9,077 nt of DNA from assembly GCA_945870085.1 (NCBI GenBank), contig CAMBQX010000064.1, positions 1-9,077 on the forward strand, read 5' to 3'. Shown piece by piece: positions 6,410 through 9,077 of this stretch (the first letter of the stretch is position 1; every line of letters starts with the position of its first letter). The notes beneath the pieces were generated by a model that searched no databases, was not told where the DNA came from, and saw nothing but the letters and a program-made list of their open reading frames with translations. Position numbers and translations under genes: made by a program. This stretch comes from Bifidobacterium breve (GTDB lineage: Bacteria > Actinomycetota > Actinomycetes > S36-B12).

Positions 6410-7135
6410 TTAGCGAACCACCTCGCCATTAAATTGCCGATACATGTGTGCCATGAACAAGGTCGAGAATGGAAGTGTCACCAGAGTCAAAATCCCGTAG
6501 AACATGCCACCAATTATTAGTACCAAGGTACTCAATAAAGTCATGACTAGGCCCGGGCCCAGATTTCTGCTCATGGCTCGCGCACTTGCCTTGATTGCCT
6601 GACGCACGCCGTAGCCCTTGTCAAGCACATAGAACGGGCCTAGCTGTAAGAAGAAAAGCACCAAGAAGCCCGGCACGATGCAGGCAACGAAACCCAGTAG
6701 CGTCAAGCCGATATAGGCGAGAGTGAAAAGCAGATACTTACCGAGATTCTCGGTGGTAAACATCTCCGCAAAACTCGGTGGTTGCCCTTGGGTTGCCCGG
6801 ATCCCGGCACGATAAACCCCGATAGTCGCAAGGAACGCCAAAATTGTAAATACCACTAATAATGAAACCCCGCTGACGGCGCCGTTTGAGATAGCTACCG
6901 AGCAGGCATTGATCTGGCCTGGACTTTGTGGGTTCAAGCAATCAACCAAAATACTATTTAGTGGTTGTACTGCCAGTTGCTGCGCCACTTGAATAACCGC
7001 AACCACCGCCGCTAAGGCCACAAAACCGGTGAAATTACTTCTTAGTTTCTGCAGCGCCCAAGAAAGCGCCAATCCCACCTGGGCCTTCGGTGAAGAAGGC
7101 GGCACTTGATCATTCGACGGTATCGGGGAGCTCAT
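6410..7135 (-). CDS. Polytopic membrane protein of unknown function
   Basis: A 241-residue protein with a Pro/Ser-rich N terminus (1-18) and about five or six hydrophobic segments, roughly 35-55, 86-110, 134-154, 155-171, 194-213 and 212-230. The motif CIVPGFLVLFFLQLGPFYVLDKGYGVRQAIKAS (152-184) resembles the core of DUF975/DUF4013-like and YciC-like membrane proteins, in which a Pro-Gly turn is followed by a V-L-D and an amphipathic helix. I cannot assign a precise family. The loop between segments 1 and 2 carries two Cys (C67 and C78), which could form a disulfide if it lies outside the cytoplasm. The ATG lies inside the end of the PerM-like gene (26-nt overlap), preceded by a purine-rich stretch rather than a clear ribosome binding site. 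purN follows 10 nt after its stop. Confidence 0.7.
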   Translation of the reverse strand: MSSPIPSNDQVPPSSPKAQVGLALSWALQKLRSNFTGFVALAAVVAVIQVAQQLAVQPLNSILVDCLNPQSPGQINACSVAISNGAVSGVSLLVVFTILAFLATIGVYRAGIRATQGQPPSFAEMFTTENLGKYLLFTLAYIGLTLLGFVACIVPGFLVLFFLQLGPFYVLDKGYGVRQAIKASARAMSRNLGPGLVMTLLSTLVLIIGGMFYGILTLVTLPFSTLFMAHMYRQFNGEVVR

Positions 7136-8366
7136 CTACTTCACTTTCTGCGGGTTCCGGGGCCGGCTTGGTCTTCCGCCAGCGTATGCCAAGAAGCAGC
7201 GCGGTGGGTATTGCGCCAATCAACATTAAAGCAAGGGCGATGACGGAGCCAAGTGCTGGTCTTGGCCCAAGTTGCACCAGGTTCAGGGTGCCAAGTGAGC
7301 CGCTCGACATAAATAGCAGGAGATAAACTCCGATAGCCGAAAGCAAACTCGCCCCGGCGGCGAGCACAACCCGCCGCCCGAGTGGGAACATGCCACGGGC
7401 GATCGAGATCGCGATTAAGGCTCCGGCAACAACGCCGATCGCGGGTAGCGCCCAAGCCACCAAGCCAACATCTTGTGGCAAAGCTGCCAGCAGCGGAAAT
7501 GGCGGAAGCTCAACCGGCGTCGACACGGCGATGAATGGGCTCAGTGACACCCCACTACCAACGCTTACCCCAGCCCCAAGGCAATAGCTGACCGCCCACA
7601 TTGCCGCAACCGGAATGTATCCAACACCTAAGAGAAAAAGCGCGATGCCACCGAGTGGGCCCGGGTCAAGGAATTGTTGAATTCGAATTACCTCACCGAA
7701 GTGCAGGATAAGTGATAACGCCACCAGCGCAGCACCCATGGCAATGAGTGTTGCGATGCCAATTACGGCACCCCGAATGACCACACGAATTTCTCTTGGT
7801 ATCGCATCAATGATCACCGAGCGCATCGATGAACCGCGCAACACTCCCCACGACAAGGAAAGCACGGAGATCGCCAACGCGGCCAGCAGCGCGTACTTTG
7901 TGGAGGTGCGGGCACCCGGAACTCGCGCGAGGAAACTCACCACCGTGACTATCAAGGTGTAGATCACCGCACCACCACCGGCAACCAAGAGCCAATCTCG
8001 AACGGTATCGACTCGGGCTGCCCGCCCGGCCCAACGTCCGGCGTGAATAAGTAAGTACACCGGGATAACTAGAAGCCCCAACGGCAAAAGTGAGTACGTA
8101 GCACTTTCGACTTGTACCGGGACATCGTGACCCACCACCCAAACCAGCCCGGACGTCCGCAATACCGGTCCCCAGTCGGCGGTGGATTGCACCGAAGCCA
8201 CCCAAGCGGCGAGCACCGGCAGGGCGAATATCGCCCAGCCCAATGCGGCGGCCCAAATGGCCGCTAACGGCGCAACAACCCACCAGGCGCGCGGGCTTGG
8301 GCTATCAACCGGTGAACTCACGACCGTAGCGTCGCAGGGTTTGCACAACCGCGGGCGGACCGCCAC
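7110..8366 (-). CDS. DUF6350 / PerM-like multi-pass membrane protein
   Basis: A 418-residue protein with about nine or ten hydrophobic segments, for example 29-58, 91-110, 125-146, 158-175, 197-222, 238-263, 300-321, 333-353 and 371-393, and an acidic C-terminal tail (403-418). Features typical of DUF6350 proteins are the Trp-rich first third (DWGPVLRTSGLVWVVGH, 64-80), SLLPLG (92-97), and PVAAMWAVSYCLGAGVSVGSG (252-272) followed by a P-F-P-L-L-A-A-LP segment. The M. tuberculosis member, PerM (Rv0955), is encoded just before purN and purH, as here with one gene in between. It is reported to affect cell division and persistence. The start is uncertain: the longest frame uses GTG at 8366 with GGGAG only 3 nt before it; GTG at about 8321, giving MSSPVDSPS, is an alternative. 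Confidence 0.75.
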   Translation of the reverse strand: MAVRPRLCKPCDATVVSSPVDSPSPRAWWVVAPLAAIWAAALGWAIFALPVLAAWVASVQSTADWGPVLRTSGLVWVVGHDVPVQVESATYSLLPLGLLVIPVYLLIHAGRWAGRAARVDTVRDWLLVAGGGAVIYTLIVTVVSFLARVPGARTSTKYALLAALAISVLSLSWGVLRGSSMRSVIIDAIPREIRVVIRGAVIGIATLIAMGAALVALSLILHFGEVIRIQQFLDPGPLGGIALFLLGVGYIPVAAMWAVSYCLGAGVSVGSGVSLSPFIAVSTPVELPPFPLLAALPQDVGLVAWALPAIGVVAGALIAISIARGMFPLGRRVVLAAGASLLSAIGVYLLLFMSSGSLGTLNLVQLGPRPALGSVIALALMLIGAIPTALLLGIRWRKTKPAPEPAESEVDELPDTVE

Positions 8367-8387
8367 GCGCTCCCGACTGGGATTTCG

Positions 8388-9077
8388 TCACCCATGGATG
8401 ATTAACCATGCCGAAGCCACCGCACTTAAGAACAATGCGACTCGGACAAAAACAACCGGGCTCATCCGGCGAAACACGAAGTAGCCGGCAACCGCGCCCA
8501 AGCCAAGTAGCGGAGCAAAACACAAATTTGCGATTAATGAAGCCTGGGTGATGAGCCCGAGTGCCAAGACGAATGGCACTTTCGACATATTCAGGACGAA
8601 AAAAAACCAGGTTGATGTGCCCATAAAAACTAGCATCGGGACCCGCATACGGACCAAATATATCGACATGGCAGCGCCACCGGCGTTCGCTGCCATCGTC
8701 GTAACTCCGGTTACTGCCCCAAAAAGTATTACGGCCACCGGGTTGGTCATTGCCGGCGAATCGGAGGGGTCGCTGCCCGCCTTGAGTTGGCGCGAAAACT
8801 CAATGACCACAGATATTAAAATTATGCTTCCAACCAGACGGCTAAGCACCGCGGTATCCAAGTAGAAGAACATCAAAGCGGTGATCACAAAACCGAGCAA
8901 GACACCAGGTATTAACTTACGAATTAGTCGCCAGTTGGCATGTTGCCTATATAGGGCAAGTGCGATGAAATCCCCAGCAATGAGTACCGGCACTGCGAAT
9001 CCCGCGGCGATTGTTGGCGTTAGAGCCAGCACCAGCAGCGGGCTAGCCAGCACCCCGAGCACCGGCATGGCGGTTTT
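8388..9077 (-). CDS. TauE/SafE-family permease, 5' end beyond the window
   Basis: Integral membrane protein of the TauE/SafE (DUF81) family, whose members are linked to export of sulfite, sulfoacetate or other small organic anions. At least 229 residues are visible. An ATG lies at 9068, but the frame stays open to the edge (K-T-A before it). KTAMPVLGVLA looks like the continuation of the family's first Gly-rich G-K-T segment, so the true start lies upstream. Numbering from that Met, recognisable pieces are AGDFIALALYRQHANWRLIRKLIPG (31-55), the second-half repeat FGAVTGVTTMAANAGGAAMSIYLV (116-139), and MGTSTWFFFVLNMSKVPF (149-166). The two similar halves are typical. The stop is TGA, and the PerM-like gene starts 21 nt later. 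Substrate is unknown; no sulfur or taurine genes are adjacent. Confidence 0.85.
   Translation of the reverse strand, partial: KTAMPVLGVLASPLLVLALTPTIAAGFAVPVLIAGDFIALALYRQHANWRLIRKLIPGVLLGFVITALMFFYLDTAVLSRLVGSIILISVVIEFSRQLKAGSDPSDSPAMTNPVAVILFGAVTGVTTMAANAGGAAMSIYLVRMRVPMLVFMGTSTWFFFVLNMSKVPFVLALGLITQASLIANLCFAPLLGLGAVAGYFVFRRMSPVVFVRVALFLSAVASAWLIIHG

Noticed and set aside
7807..8283. 158-residue alternative frame within the PerM-like gene
   Set aside because: It is a same-strand shadow; the PerM-like frame has consistent hydrophobic segments and family motifs, and this one is Gly/Arg-rich without a pattern.
1..9077. tRNA or rRNA genes, CRISPR arrays, insertion sequences, attachment sites
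   Set aside because: Reading both strands gave no cloverleaf candidates, regularly spaced repeats, transposase-like frames or terminal inverted repeats; coding sequence fills nearly the whole window.

Overview
The window looks like a piece of chromosome from an uncultured Actinomycetota bacterium of moderate GC content (judged by eye). The basis is the gene order: a PerM/DUF6350-type membrane gene, purN, purH, folD, a DUF3017 gene, mdh and icd all lie on the minus strand. Linkage of purN-purH with a PerM homologue, and of folD with a DUF3017 gene, is a known actinobacterial arrangement. Every gene is on the minus strand, so transcription runs from high to low coordinates. Both ends cut genes.

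In transcription order: the 3' part of a TauE/SafE-family permease (9077-8388), a PerM-like polytopic protein (8366-7110), a second small polytopic protein with a Cys pair (7135-6410), purN (6399-5836), purH (5839-4277), a DUF606/YdcZ-type DMT transporter (4277-3336), folD (3311-2460) and a DUF3017 membrane protein (2463-2143). Gaps are at most 24 nt and several stops and starts overlap (ATGA or TGATG), so this is probably one translationally coupled operon. Its soluble core links one-carbon folate supply (FolD makes 10-formyl-THF) to its two users in purine synthesis (PurN, step 3; PurH, the last two steps). The membrane proteins have no sequence-evident link to that pathway.

The only sizeable non-coding gap (2016-2142) separates that operon from mdh (malate dehydrogenase, 2015-1059) and icd (NADP isocitrate dehydrogenase, from 1003). 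It holds a perfect 18-bp palindrome overlapping promoter-like hexamers and a tandem direct repeat upstream of it. This looks like the control region for a TCA-cycle pair.

The strongest anomaly is in icd. An in-frame TGA replaces a conserved Cys codon at 202-200, yet the same frame continues to the window edge with clearly IDH-like sequence. Seven of the other genes use TGA as their true stop, so recoding of the whole genetic code is unlikely. Nonsense mutation, assembly error at a contig edge, or (less likely) selenocysteine or readthrough are the alternatives. No wholly new system is evident; the rest is ordinary core metabolism with under-characterised membrane proteins around it.
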